From Sphingomonas flavalba (GTDB lineage: Bacteria; Pseudomonadota; Alphaproteobacteria; Sphingomonadales; Sphingomonadaceae), in NCBI RefSeq assembly GCF_004796535.1, contig NZ_SPHY01000015.1, positions 1 to 64,000 of the forward strand: DNA of 64,000 nt. The letters are read 5' to 3'. Numbering within the stretch: the stretch's first letter is position 1; the number at the start of each line of letters is the position of its first letter. Of the stretch, positions 55,801 to 63,642 are shown one piece after another. A program made the position numbers and the translations under genes. The notes beneath the pieces were generated by a model, which was not told where the DNA came from, ran no database searches, and saw only the letters and a program-made list of their open reading frames with translations.

Positions 55801-55850
55801 ACGACGTGTTCGGCCGCACCTACAGCCTGACCGCACGCCTGCGGTTCTGA
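52833..55850 (+). CDS. TonB-dependent outer-membrane receptor
   Basis: The 1005-residue protein has a signal peptide (LASTIFATCMLVATPAWSQV), a TonB-box-like GTIVVTGSRIARPDL, and a plug domain (PNTAEDLLRDMPAV, TLVLVDGRRVVPYDL, GGASSVYGADAVAGVVNFIT). A 22-strand barrel ends in the typical aromatic C-terminus SLTARLRF. This is the long sphingomonad subclass that imports peptides, glycans or aromatic polymers. GGGGGAAAGG precedes the ATG. Flanked by two peptidases, it probably brings in a peptide-like ligand. The ligand cannot be read from the sequence. Confidence 0.94.
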   Translation: MNFKSIRQPLLASTIFATCMLVATPAWSQVTDVSELNAGDGTIVVTGSRIARPDLTISSPVGVVSAEEITLRQPNTAEDLLRDMPAVRAANGPGVNNGSNGSATIDLRGVGVNRTLVLVDGRRVVPYDLNGVVDLNTVPTALIDRVDVVTGGASSVYGADAVAGVVNFITKRNFSGVDLSANYRITERGDGQQYRLAVVLGTDLDDGRGNAVVSMAYDKRVPLLAQSRPVGEIPRSAANGLFNGSQNTVPILFTSPNPVQLGLGAGSQGAVLDTATGTLRIANQGDFYNSNDLTYYATPLERYSGYAAARYEITPGIEMYSSMNLTHNKVRTAISASGTFQNIYQMPLSNAYLPAGVLGQFCNAYDTDPSVSGIQSLSAAQCAAAAIARPGDPDYREISIIGQRRFVELGPRVQDIESTQYQLQLGVRGNITDTLQYDVFGQYGETSQTMVNDNWGSSTKLQQAIRSYRDGSGAAVCQDVANGCVAINLFGPAGSIDSAMVDFINLDAQTTRKSTLAVVGGNLSGDLFGLTSPLSDKPMAFSLGAEYRRLTAAARPDAALQIQNEVLGTGARTPPDFGEISVREIFGEIIAPIIRDKPFFHDLQLEAGIRYSDYSTTGTSTTWKAGGSYEPFPGYKFRGMYQVAVRSPNVQELFQSPVLGLATRQEDPCQGSLPIGNAGLTALCIATGAPSATIGAIPNPSANQVNQTTGGNRNLDVERAKTYTLGVVLTPPQFSGFSLTVDYFNIKITDAISRPNANDIMDGCFAPALNPQFTYNAFCQLIQRNPLTGGLNGTGETPGVILASSNLGKIETAGIDLGVHYSLRLADIGIGGNDPGKVQLGFNGTWLDYYHFQATPNSVDRDCTGYYSSSCGNPRSTFRWNARATYSRDLFDVSLLWQHVSRVVIEPQPNGPRLDPTSFTTVVYQGVTHTNVPANGIYEPYRQIKAFDYFDLSTKVRVNEMFELNLLVKNLFDKQPPEVAGVGVNTAVSYDVFGRTYSLTARLRF

Positions 55851-55985
55851 GCGGCAGGGGCGTGAAAGGAAGCGGGCCGGGGGTGACGCGCATCACCACG
55901 GCCCGCTTCCGCCGTTGAAGGAAGGGCGCGCCACCATATCCAGCCCCAGCGCGCCGGGGCGCCGGATCCGAAAAGGGGGACTCTC

Positions 55986-57746
55986 ATGTGGAGCAAGGCG
56001 GGTTGGAGTGCCGTCGCGGCGATCGCCGCGGCCAGCGGCGTCGGCGGCTGTGCCGAAACGGCGGATATGAGCGGAGTGCTGGCGGATTTCGAATCCTATA
56101 CCAACTGGCATGAGGCGCGACCGGATGCCAAGGCGCTCAACGGCCAGCCCCCCCTGCCCTGGCCGGACGTCAGCCCCGACGGCATCAAGGCGCATCGCGA
56201 GAAGCTGCAGGCGCTGCTCGATCGGGCAAAGGCCGTGCCCGAAGGCGGCCTGTCGAAAACGGACGCTATCAACCGCCAGTTGATGATCCGCAACCTGTCG
56301 GTCGCGCTGGAGGGCCTTGATTTCGACGAGGAGCGCATCCCGTTCATCGGCGGCGAGGGCTTCTATACCCGCCCGAACCGTGTCGCCCGCACCCTGGTGA
56401 TCCACGACAAGGCCGAAGCGGAAGCGTGGATCGCCCGGCTGGAGGCGCTCCCCGCCTTCTATGCCCAGTCGATCGTCAATATGCGGCGCGGGCTGGACAG
56501 CGGCTTCATCCAGCCGCGCCTGACGACGGAAAGCGCGATCGCAACGAGCAAGGTCATCGCCGAATATCCGGTGGAGACCGACCCGTTGATGGCGCCGTTC
56601 AAGAAGCTGCCGGCAATTATCGGCGAGCAGGACCAGACCGCGCTCCGCAACCGGGCGATGGACGTGCTGCGCACCAAGGTGAAGCCGGCGCAGGCGGAGG
56701 TCGTCGCCTTCTTCGAGAAGGACTATCTGCCCCGCGCCCGCGACACGATCGGCGCGCGCGAGATGACGAACGGCGACCGCTACTACGCCTATCTGGTCCG
56801 CAAGTTCACGACCACCGACATGACCCCGGATCAGGTCCACGAAATCGGCCTGTCTGAAGTGAAGCGCATCCGCGGCGAGATGGAAGCCGCGATAAAGGAA
56901 ATGGGCTTCAAGGACACGCTGACCGAGTTCCTCGCCTTCCTGCCGACGCAGAAGGAGTGGCTCGCCCAGAGCAACCAGCATTATATGGAACGCGCTGGCG
57001 AGATCATGAAGCGGATCGATCATGAGCTGCCCGGCTGGTTCGGCACGTTGCCGCGTCTGACCTACGGCATCAAGAACAAGACACCGGAACTGGCCAACTC
57101 GTCGGGCGCCTATTATCGCGGCGACCCGGAGTTGGGCATCGCCGGCACGGTGATGACCGGCATGGATCAGACCGGCTACCCGCTCTACAACCTGCCCGCC
57201 TGGCTGCTGCATGAAGGCGTGCCGGGCCACCACCTGCAAATCGCGCTCGGCCAGGAACGGCTGGACCTGCCTGCCTTCCGCCGCGCCGACAGCATCACCG
57301 CCTTCGTCGAGGGCTGGGCGCTCTATACCGAGCGGCTGGGTGAGGAGATGGGCATCTACCGCAACGCCTATGAACGGTTCGGCCGGCTGTCGTTCGAGGT
57401 CTGGCGCGCCTGCCGCCTCGTCATCGACACCGGCATGCATTTCAAGGGCTGGACGCGCGATCAGGCGATCGCCTGCCTGAAGGACAACACGTCGCTGCCC
57501 GACCGCAGCATCGCCCGTGAGGTCGACCGCTATATCGGCTGGCCGGGGCAGGCGGTTGCCTACAAAGTCGGCGAGTTGCGAATTTCCGCGTTGCGCGCCC
57601 GCGCCGAAGAAGCGCTCGGCCCCCGTTTCGATATCCGCAAGTTCCACGACGCCCTGCTGCTCGACGGGCCGCTGCCGCTGTCATTGCTGGAAGAGAAGAT
57701 CGACGGCTGGATCACCGAGCAGAAGCAGGAAGCCGACAAGGGGTAG
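55986..57746 (+). CDS. DUF885 metallopeptidase-like lipoprotein
   Basis: The 586-residue protein begins with a lipoprotein-like or signal segment (SAVAAIAAASGVGGCAET). It has the DUF885 zinc motif WLLHEGVPGHHLQIALGQER, an HE-x4-H-type gluzincin-like site, with the downstream Glu region FVEGWALYTERLGEEMGIY. TPELANSSGAYYRGDPELG and VPGHH are family hallmarks. Characterised relatives are rare, and it is assumed to cleave peptides. AAAAGGGGGACTCTC is seen before the ATG. It lies 135 bases after the TonB receptor on the same strand. Confidence 0.88.
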   Translation: MWSKAGWSAVAAIAAASGVGGCAETADMSGVLADFESYTNWHEARPDAKALNGQPPLPWPDVSPDGIKAHREKLQALLDRAKAVPEGGLSKTDAINRQLMIRNLSVALEGLDFDEERIPFIGGEGFYTRPNRVARTLVIHDKAEAEAWIARLEALPAFYAQSIVNMRRGLDSGFIQPRLTTESAIATSKVIAEYPVETDPLMAPFKKLPAIIGEQDQTALRNRAMDVLRTKVKPAQAEVVAFFEKDYLPRARDTIGAREMTNGDRYYAYLVRKFTTTDMTPDQVHEIGLSEVKRIRGEMEAAIKEMGFKDTLTEFLAFLPTQKEWLAQSNQHYMERAGEIMKRIDHELPGWFGTLPRLTYGIKNKTPELANSSGAYYRGDPELGIAGTVMTGMDQTGYPLYNLPAWLLHEGVPGHHLQIALGQERLDLPAFRRADSITAFVEGWALYTERLGEEMGIYRNAYERFGRLSFEVWRACRLVIDTGMHFKGWTRDQAIACLKDNTSLPDRSIAREVDRYIGWPGQAVAYKVGELRISALRARAEEALGPRFDIRKFHDALLLDGPLPLSLLEEKIDGWITEQKQEADKG

Positions 57747-57750
57747 CGCC

Positions 57751-58449
57751 CTACCCCGCCGGCGGGTTCAGCGCATTGATGGCGGCGTGGACCAGCGCCT
57801 CCGCCTGCTTGCGCTCCAGCCCAGGCGCGATCGGCGCGCCGACGCGGAAGGTGACGATGCCGGGCCGCTTCAGGAAGCGGCGGCGCGGGCACAGGCGGCC
57901 GCTGTCGCAGGCGACGGGCACCACCGGCAGGCTGAGCGTCTTGTACAGCCCGGCAAAGCCGGCGCGCAGCGGCGGGCGGGCGCCGTGCGGCACGCGCGTC
58001 CCTTCCGGAAAGATCAGGATCGGGCGGCCGCGTGCCACCGCCGCCTTCGCCGCCTTCAGCATCTGGCGCATCGCGGTCGCCCCGGCGGCGCGGTCGACGA
58101 CGATCACGCCGTGCAGCCGGGCAACCCGCCCCCACAGCGGAATGTCGGCCAGTTCGCGCTTCAGCACTACCGCTGGCCGATCAAGCAGCAACAGCATTTC
58201 CAGCGTTTCAAACATCGATTCGTGCTTGACGGCGACCAGCGCCGGGCCGACCGGCAGCACCCCTTCGACGCGCGTGGTGATGCCGAGCAGCACCCGCGCG
58301 CACCAGTGGTGGAATAGTGCCCAACGGCGGGCATGGGCGATCAGCGCCGGCTGTCCGGCCAGCGCCACCGGCAGCGCCAGCAGCACCGCAACCACCGACC
58401 CGGCGTAGAACACCAGCGTGAACAGCAGGCTGCGCAGCAGGACTATCAC
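57751..58449 (-). CDS. 1-acyl-sn-glycerol-3-phosphate acyltransferase (PlsC-like)
   Basis: The 232-residue membrane-associated enzyme transfers an acyl chain to lysophosphatidic acid, by family. A hydrophobic N-terminus (SLLFTLVFYAGSVVAVLLAL) precedes the catalytic motif, here KHESMFETLEM (H-x4-E instead of the usual H-x4-D). The substrate motif ILIFPEGTRVPHGARP is canonical. The Asp-to-Glu change deserves a note. It starts at GTG 58449, overlapping the YdcF stop, and closes the ftsE-ftsX-ydcF operon. Confidence 0.85.
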   Translation of the reverse strand: MIVLLRSLLFTLVFYAGSVVAVLLALPVALAGQPALIAHARRWALFHHWCARVLLGITTRVEGVLPVGPALVAVKHESMFETLEMLLLLDRPAVVLKRELADIPLWGRVARLHGVIVVDRAAGATAMRQMLKAAKAAVARGRPILIFPEGTRVPHGARPPLRAGFAGLYKTLSLPVVPVACDSGRLCPRRRFLKRPGIVTFRVGAPIAPGLERKQAEALVHAAINALNPPAG

Positions 58450-58976
58450 AGGCCGACCAGTACCGCGCCGCGCCGCAGGATATACTTGTTGTATTCGGTC
58501 AGCAGCATCGTGAACCCAGGCTCGCTCGGCACCGCGTCGCGCAGCACGACGATATCGTCCGGCAGGGCGCGCTCTATCTCGAAACTGGCGCGTGGCATAT
58601 GCCAGTCGGTGGTGACCAGCCGGACGCTGCGATAGCCGCGCGCTTTCAGCCAGTCGGCCACCTCCTCGCCGTTGGAGCGGGTGTCGACCGCTTCGCGCCC
58701 CAGGTCGATGCAGCAGTCGAACAGCCGCATCGGCGCACGGTATTGCAGCGCCAGTTCGTGCGGGCGGACGCTGCGCGCGACGCCGGAGATCAGCATCCGC
58801 CGCGCCCGCTGCGCAGCGATCAGCGTCAGGCCGCGCTCGATCCGCGCGGCGCCGCCGGTCAGCACGACGATGCCGTCGGTCCGCTGGTCGTCGGCCGGGC
58901 GCGGCAGCATGACAGCGAACAGCGCAAAGCCCAGCAGATAGGCGAGCACCGCCGTGGCGACCAGCCGGCGGATCAC
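58446..58976 (-). CDS. YdcF family (DUF218) membrane protein
   Basis: The 176-residue protein has one N-terminal membrane helix (LVATAVLAYLLGFALFAVML) and a DUF218 domain: DGIVVLTGGAARIERGLTLI, RARRMLISGVARS, DTRSNGEEVADWLKARGYRS and VRLVTTDWHMPRASFEIERA. Related SanA/YdcF proteins are linked to envelope polysaccharide handling. GTG 58976 overlaps the ftsX stop. It lies in the usual sphingomonad order ftsE-ftsX-ydcF-plsC. Confidence 0.85.
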   Translation of the reverse strand: MIRRLVATAVLAYLLGFALFAVMLPRPADDQRTDGIVVLTGGAARIERGLTLIAAQRARRMLISGVARSVRPHELALQYRAPMRLFDCCIDLGREAVDTRSNGEEVADWLKARGYRSVRLVTTDWHMPRASFEIERALPDDIVVLRDAVPSEPGFTMLLTEYNKYILRRGAVLVGL

Positions 58977-59866
58977 AGGATCCGCCTCAACGCGCGCACC
59001 ACCGTCAGCCGCGCCGCCAGCGTCGCGAGCAATGTCGCCGCCGCCGGCACCGCCAGCAGCATCAGCCAGCCGGCGGGCGACAGAGTGACCGCGCCGACAA
59101 GGTCGGAGCCGACCGCCTGGATGCGTCCGCCGACCAGCAGGATCACCGTCGCGCCGACGCCAAGGCCGATCGCGCCGCCGAACAGCGCATCGAGCGCGAT
59201 CCGGCGCTGAAACAGCCGCGCGATCTGGATGTCGGTGGCGCCGAGCAGGTGCAGCACGTCGATCGTCGCACGGTGGGTGTTGAGCGCGGCGCGGGCGGCC
59301 AGCACCACCGCCGCCGCCGTCGCCACCCCCATCAGCACCACGACCGCCGCCGCCAGCCACTGCAGCGAACCGACCAGCCGTGCGAGCGGCGCCAGCCAGC
59401 GGGCATGGGCGTCGACCCGGACGTCGGCGCCGCCAGCGCCCGCCACCTTCGCCAACTCAGCCAGGCTACGGTCGTCGGTCCGCGTGAGGTCGACATCGAT
59501 CAGCGCCGGCACCGGCAGGTCGGCGGCAAGGTCGCCGACGCCAAGCCAGGGGCGCAGCAGCGCCGCGATCTCCGCATCGTCGACGCGGTGGACGGCGCGG
59601 ACGTTGGACAGCCGGCCGAGCGCGGCGGCGACACGGTCGGCGCTGGCGGCCCGCGCCGCCGGGTCCGCCGCGATGACCTGCACCGTCACCCGCCCCGCCA
59701 GGTCGGCGCGCAGCGCGCCGGCGGCGTTGGCCATGCCCAGTCCGCCGGCGACAGCCAGCACGGTCAGGAATACCATGATCGCGATCACCCACGGCATCGG
59801 CCCGGCGAGCCAGCCTTCTGGCAGTAGCCGCCGGTCCGCCCCGCCCCCGGTCCAGCCAAGGCTCAT
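58973..59866 (-). CDS. ftsX: FtsX, cell division ABC transporter-like permease
   Basis: The 297-residue membrane protein has four helices around a periplasmic domain: helix 1 in GPMPWVIAIMVFLTVLAVAG, the extracytoplasmic part with NVRAVHRVDDAEIAALLRPW, then LQWLAAAVVVLMGVATAAAV and LHLLGATDIQIARLFQRRIA (the FtsX coupling motif) with two final helices. With FtsE it controls peptidoglycan hydrolases at the septum. It overlaps ftsE by ATGA. Confidence 0.9.
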   Translation of the reverse strand: MSLGWTGGGADRRLLPEGWLAGPMPWVIAIMVFLTVLAVAGGLGMANAAGALRADLAGRVTVQVIAADPAARAASADRVAAALGRLSNVRAVHRVDDAEIAALLRPWLGVGDLAADLPVPALIDVDLTRTDDRSLAELAKVAGAGGADVRVDAHARWLAPLARLVGSLQWLAAAVVVLMGVATAAAVVLAARAALNTHRATIDVLHLLGATDIQIARLFQRRIALDALFGGAIGLGVGATVILLVGGRIQAVGSDLVGAVTLSPAGWLMLLAVPAAATLLATLAARLTVVRALRRIL

Positions 59867-60567
59867 GCCAGGTCCTCCGGCGGGTTGCGCAGTGCGCCGG
59901 TCGGGTCGGCGATCCGCCCGCGATCGAGCCGCATGATCCGCGCCCGCGACACCCGGCCGAGCAGATGGAGGTCGTGGGTGGCGACGACGATCGTCGTGCC
60001 CAGCTTGTTCAGCGCATCGAACAGGTGGAGCAGCCGGTTGGCCATCTCCGGATCGACGTTGCCGGTCGGTTCGTCGGCGACCAGCATTTCTGGCCGGCCG
60101 ATCACCGCCCGGGCGATCGCGACGCGCTGCTGTTCCCCACCCGATAACGTAGCCGGGCGCGCGCTCGCCCGCTCACCCAGGCCGACCCAGGCCAGCATCT
60201 CGCGCACCGGCGTGTCGAGGTCGCGCTCCTCGACCCCGGCGACGCGCAGCGGCAGCGCGACATTATCGTAGGCGGACAGATGCGGAACCAGCCGGAAATC
60301 TTGGAACACCACGCCAATCCGCCGGCGGAAGCCGGGCAGCCGCTCTCGCGGCATCGTCACCGCATCCTCGCCGAACAGCCGGATCAGTCCGCGGCTCGGC
60401 CGCTGGGCCAGATACAGCAGGCGCAGCAGCGACGTCTTGCCGGCGCCCGACGGGCCGGTCAGGAAGTAAAATGCGCCGGGGGCGAGGGTGAAGCTGACGT
60501 CCGACAGGGTTTCCGCGCCCGTGCCGTAGCGCAGACCGACATTTTCGAACTGCACGATGTTGGCCAT
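59863..60567 (-). CDS. ftsE: FtsE, cell division ATP-binding protein
   Basis: The 234-residue ABC ATPase has Walker A in GPSGAGKTSLLRLLYLA, the Q loop in VFQDFRLVPHLSAYDNVALP, the signature LSGGEQQRVAIARAVIGRP and Walker B in EMLVADEPTGNVDPEM. The H loop is in VVATHDLHLLGRV. It is the first gene of the leftward ftsE-ftsX-ydcF-plsC operon and is divergent from the zinc-ribbon gene. Confidence 0.94.
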   Translation of the reverse strand: MANIVQFENVGLRYGTGAETLSDVSFTLAPGAFYFLTGPSGAGKTSLLRLLYLAQRPSRGLIRLFGEDAVTMPRERLPGFRRRIGVVFQDFRLVPHLSAYDNVALPLRVAGVEERDLDTPVREMLAWVGLGERASARPATLSGGEQQRVAIARAVIGRPEMLVADEPTGNVDPEMANRLLHLFDALNKLGTTIVVATHDLHLLGRVSRARIMRLDRGRIADPTGALRNPPEDLA

Positions 60568-60777
60568 CGCGCCCTCAGTCCCGCTCTTGCAAGGTTTGAC
60601 CCCGGCCCATGCGCGGGCAGCCATGCCATGACCGGCGTACCCAGGTAAAGCGCCACCGTGCGGCATCCACCGATCGAAGCATTGCCGTCGGATGCCGACG
60701 GTGCTTGCAAGCTGTACCGCTTCGATGCTTAGAACCTCATAACGCCACCGCCATGACAAAAGGGCCGATCCACCGCC

Positions 60778-61509
60778 ATGATCCTGCAATGCCCGGAATG
60801 CAGCACGCGATACCTGGTTCCCGACAGCGCGATCGGACCAGCCGGGCGCGCCGTGCGCTGCGCCTCGTGCCGGCATAGCTGGTTTCAGGACGGGCCGGAA
60901 CTGCCCGAAGCCCCGCCGGCGCCCACCGCGCCGATGCCGGCAGAGCCCGCGCCGGTTACTCCATCGGCGGAAGCGCCACCCCCCGTCCCTGCGCCACCGC
61001 CGATCGAGCGCGCCGCGGAGGAAGTGCCGCCCGCGCCACCAGCCCCCGCCTATGATAGCTTCGCCCACGAGCCGCCGTTCAAGCCGCGCCGCAACCCGGC
61101 CCGGCGCTGGACGATCGCCGCCGCTGCCGCCGGCCTGCTGATGCTCGGCGCGATCGCCGCGCTCAGCTATTTCGGCAGTTCCGGCACCGCCGGGCTGACC
61201 GGCGCGCGCAGCGGCGCGGCGCTGCTGCTCGAAGTGCCGAGCAAGCCGGAACGCCGCACCCTCGCCAGCGGCAACGAATTGTTCGCGGTCACCGGCCGCG
61301 TCATCAACCCGACGGAGACGGCGCAGCGCGTGCCCGACATCCGCGCCGAACTGCGCGACGCGCAGGGTCGGGTCGTCTACAACTGGACGATCGCGCCGCC
61401 GGTGCGCACCCTGGCGCCGAAGGCGAGCGCGGAATTCAACTCCGCGGAGGTCAACGTGCCCAAGGGCTCGCGCGAACTGAACTTGCGCTTCGCCGGCGAG
61501 CCGGGCTGA
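60778..61509 (+). CDS. MJ0042 zinc-ribbon / DUF3426 membrane protein
   Basis: The 243-residue protein has an N-terminal zinc ribbon ([32 protein letters not shown]), a long Pro/Ala linker (about 45-95), and one transmembrane helix ([20 protein letters not shown]). The C-terminal DUF3426-like beta domain ([40 protein letters not shown]) completes it. It is a tail-crossing protein of the inner membrane, often next to ftsEX in this order of bacteria. Its role is not established. Confidence 0.88.
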   Translation: MILQCPECSTRYLVPDSAIGPAGRAVRCASCRHSWFQDGPELPEAPPAPTAPMPAEPAPVTPSAEAPPPVPAPPPIERAAEEVPPAPPAPAYDSFAHEPPFKPRRNPARRWTIAAAAAGLLMLGAIAALSYFGSSGTAGLTGARSGAALLLEVPSKPERRTLASGNELFAVTGRVINPTETAQRVPDIRAELRDAQGRVVYNWTIAPPVRTLAPKASAEFNSAEVNVPKGSRELNLRFAGEPG

Positions 61510-61613
61510 CCGATCGACACATCGGGCACCATTTCAGCGGTTGCGGGGCCAAGGCGGCTTTGCTAGAGGCTCGCCCCTACCGGACGCCGGACACCGGCGG
61601 TTGTTTCAAGTGT

Positions 61614-61700
61614 GCGGTCGTGGCGGAACTGGTAGACGCGCAACGTTGAGGTCGTTGTGGCCGAAAGGCCGTGGAAGTTCGAGTCTTCTCGACCGCACCA
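61614..61700 (+). tRNA. tRNA-Leu (anticodon GAG)
   Basis: An 87-base class II tRNA: acceptor GCGGTCG/CGACCGC, anticodon stem CAACG/CGTTG around TTGAGGT (anticodon GAG), a variable arm (TGGCCGAAAGGCCG), T loop GTTCGAGTC, and an encoded CCA. It stands 257 bases from the end of a serine-recombinase gene, at the border of a mobile element. Confidence 0.95.
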
Positions 61701-61901
61701 AACAGTCCCAGGTTATCATAGCGAAACGGTGTTTCCGGTATACGCCGGAATTACCCCCGCTTTCCTGCGGTTTTGCGCCCCTTCGATCGGCGCGGTGAGG
61801 CGGGAGACGTCTCGATGCGCCAGGCACAGCCGCGCATTGCCGGCCCGCGTCTCTGATCGGCAAATGACAGACCCCACCACTTCGCGAAGAGCCGGCGCAA
61901 C

Positions 61902-61926
61902 AAAAATGGCGCTCCCGGGCAGCGCC
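61902..61926 (-). terminator. Rho-independent terminator of the recombinase operon
   Basis: On the minus strand GGCGCT-GCCCGGG-AGCGCC is followed by ATTTTTG, about 31 bases after the recombinase stop codon. This is a classical stem with a U tract. Confidence 0.7.
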
Positions 61927-61956
61927 TCTCTGTATCAAATAATTATGTAGTCCGCG

Positions 61957-63642
61957 CTATGCGATGCCGAGCGTCTCTTGCTGATCGCGCCAACCAATCG
62001 GGAGATCCGCACCCAACAGCGCGGTGGCAGTCAGCTTCGGTGGCTGCCTGCCGTCGAGGATCGCCTCAACCATCGCCGGCGCCAACCAGCTTAGCCGAAC
62101 CAGCTTCGCCAACCGCTTGCGGCATTTGCCATGGGCGCCAGCGATCTCGCGCAGCGACCGGTCAGGCGCTGCCAGCACCATCTGCCGTACCGCCATGGCT
62201 TCGGACAGCAAAGCAACCAGCCGCTCGTCGCGAACCCTCGGAGAGGAATCGGCGGCTGCATCGCCCAGGATCTGCAGCTTCAACTCATGCCCGCGCCGCA
62301 CCCGCGCCACCGGCGCATCGAGGGTGATCGTCCCGCACTGCCCATTGCCAACCTCCAGTCCGCAGGCACCGAGCAACGCCTTCTCATCGATGGTGATCAC
62401 GACCCGATCCTCAAGGAGGGCGATCCTGCTGATCCCGATCGCGGTTGCCTCGGCGAGCAAGTCTCGCTTCACGGCTAGCGCCGCGGCGGCAGCGATGATG
62501 CTCTCCACCCGCCGTGGATCGATGCCGACCGCGAGCCGAGCGATCCGGTCCCGGTCACTCAGCAGCGCGGCGATCCTTGCTTTGACGATCTGTTCGAGAT
62601 CATGTGCGCCGACCCGCCAGGCCGGCTGTTCCGGTGACGAGTCGCGCGTGACGTAATAGCGATAACGCCTGGTGCCCCTGGCAGTATGGCTTGGGGTCAT
62701 CCGCCGGCCCAGTCCGTCATACAGCAATCCAATCAGCAGCGAGCGGTTCAGGCTGTTCCGTCTGGCGACCAGCCCAGGCCCCCGGGCGGCCAGCCTGGCC
62801 TGGACCTCGTCCCACAGTGGCTGAGGGACGATCGCCTGATGCTCACCGGGATAGGCTGTACCCTTATGAACGATCTCGCCACGGTAGATGCGGTTGCTCA
62901 GCAGATGATAGAGGGTGCCGCGCCGGAACGCACAGCCGCCCTTGTGCGGGCCGCTCGTCCGTTGCTGGATCTTGGTACGATAGCCATCGCGCGCGAGCTC
63001 CTCGACCAGTTCGGCGACCGAACGCAGGGCGACATAGCGCTGCATGATGTAACGGACGAGGTCCGCCTCAGCTTCGTTGACCACCAGCTTGCGGTCTTCA
63101 ACATCATAGCCAAGCGGCACCGGCCCGCCCATCCACAGGCCCTTCTTCTTCGAGGCGGCGATCTTGTCGCGGATGCGCTCGCCGGTGACCTCGCGCTCGA
63201 ACTGGGCGAAGCTGAGCAAAACGTTCAGGGTCAGCCGCCCCATGCTGGTGGTGGTGTTGAACGCCTGGGTGATCGAGACGAAGCTGGCGGCTCTGGCATC
63301 GAGGATCTCGACGATCTTGGCGAAGTCGGCAAGACTGCGGGTCAGGCGGTCGACCTTGTAGACGACGATCACATCGACCCTGCCCGCCTCGACGTCGGCG
63401 AGCAGCCGCTTCAGGCCCGGTCGGTCCATGGAGCCGCCGGAGAAGCCGCCATCGTCATAGGCGGCTGGGACCAGCGTCCAGCCTTCGTGACGCTGGCTGG
63501 CAATGTAGGCCGCACATGCCTCGCGCTGGGCATCGAGGCTGTTGAATGCTTGGTCGAGACCATCCTCGGTCGACTTGCGGGTGTAGATCGCACAGCGGAT
63601 AATCCGACCAGTGGCGGATGCGGCGGGACGCTTCCGGCTCAT
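61957..63642 (-). CDS. Large serine recombinase
   Basis: The 561-residue site-specific recombinase has an N-terminal resolvase domain (IRCAIYTRKSTEDGLDQAFN with the catalytic Ser in TRKST, YKVDRLTRSLADFAKIVEIL, FNTTTSMGRLTLNVLLSFAQ, FEREVTGERIRDKIAASKKK). A recombinase domain follows (GPVPLGYDVEDRKLVVNEAE) and a zinc-ribbon/coiled-coil region (LLIGLLYDGLGRRMTP). It cuts and joins DNA for integration or excision of its element. Its ATG overlaps the DUF2924 stop (ATGA), the usual arrangement in alphaproteobacterial elements. Confidence 0.93.
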   Translation of the reverse strand: MSRKRPAASATGRIIRCAIYTRKSTEDGLDQAFNSLDAQREACAAYIASQRHEGWTLVPAAYDDGGFSGGSMDRPGLKRLLADVEAGRVDVIVVYKVDRLTRSLADFAKIVEILDARAASFVSITQAFNTTTSMGRLTLNVLLSFAQFEREVTGERIRDKIAASKKKGLWMGGPVPLGYDVEDRKLVVNEAEADLVRYIMQRYVALRSVAELVEELARDGYRTKIQQRTSGPHKGGCAFRRGTLYHLLSNRIYRGEIVHKGTAYPGEHQAIVPQPLWDEVQARLAARGPGLVARRNSLNRSLLIGLLYDGLGRRMTPSHTARGTRRYRYYVTRDSSPEQPAWRVGAHDLEQIVKARIAALLSDRDRIARLAVGIDPRRVESIIAAAAALAVKRDLLAEATAIGISRIALLEDRVVITIDEKALLGACGLEVGNGQCGTITLDAPVARVRRGHELKLQILGDAAADSSPRVRDERLVALLSEAMAVRQMVLAAPDRSLREIAGAHGKCRKRLAKLVRLSWLAPAMVEAILDGRQPPKLTATALLGADLPIGWRDQQETLGIA

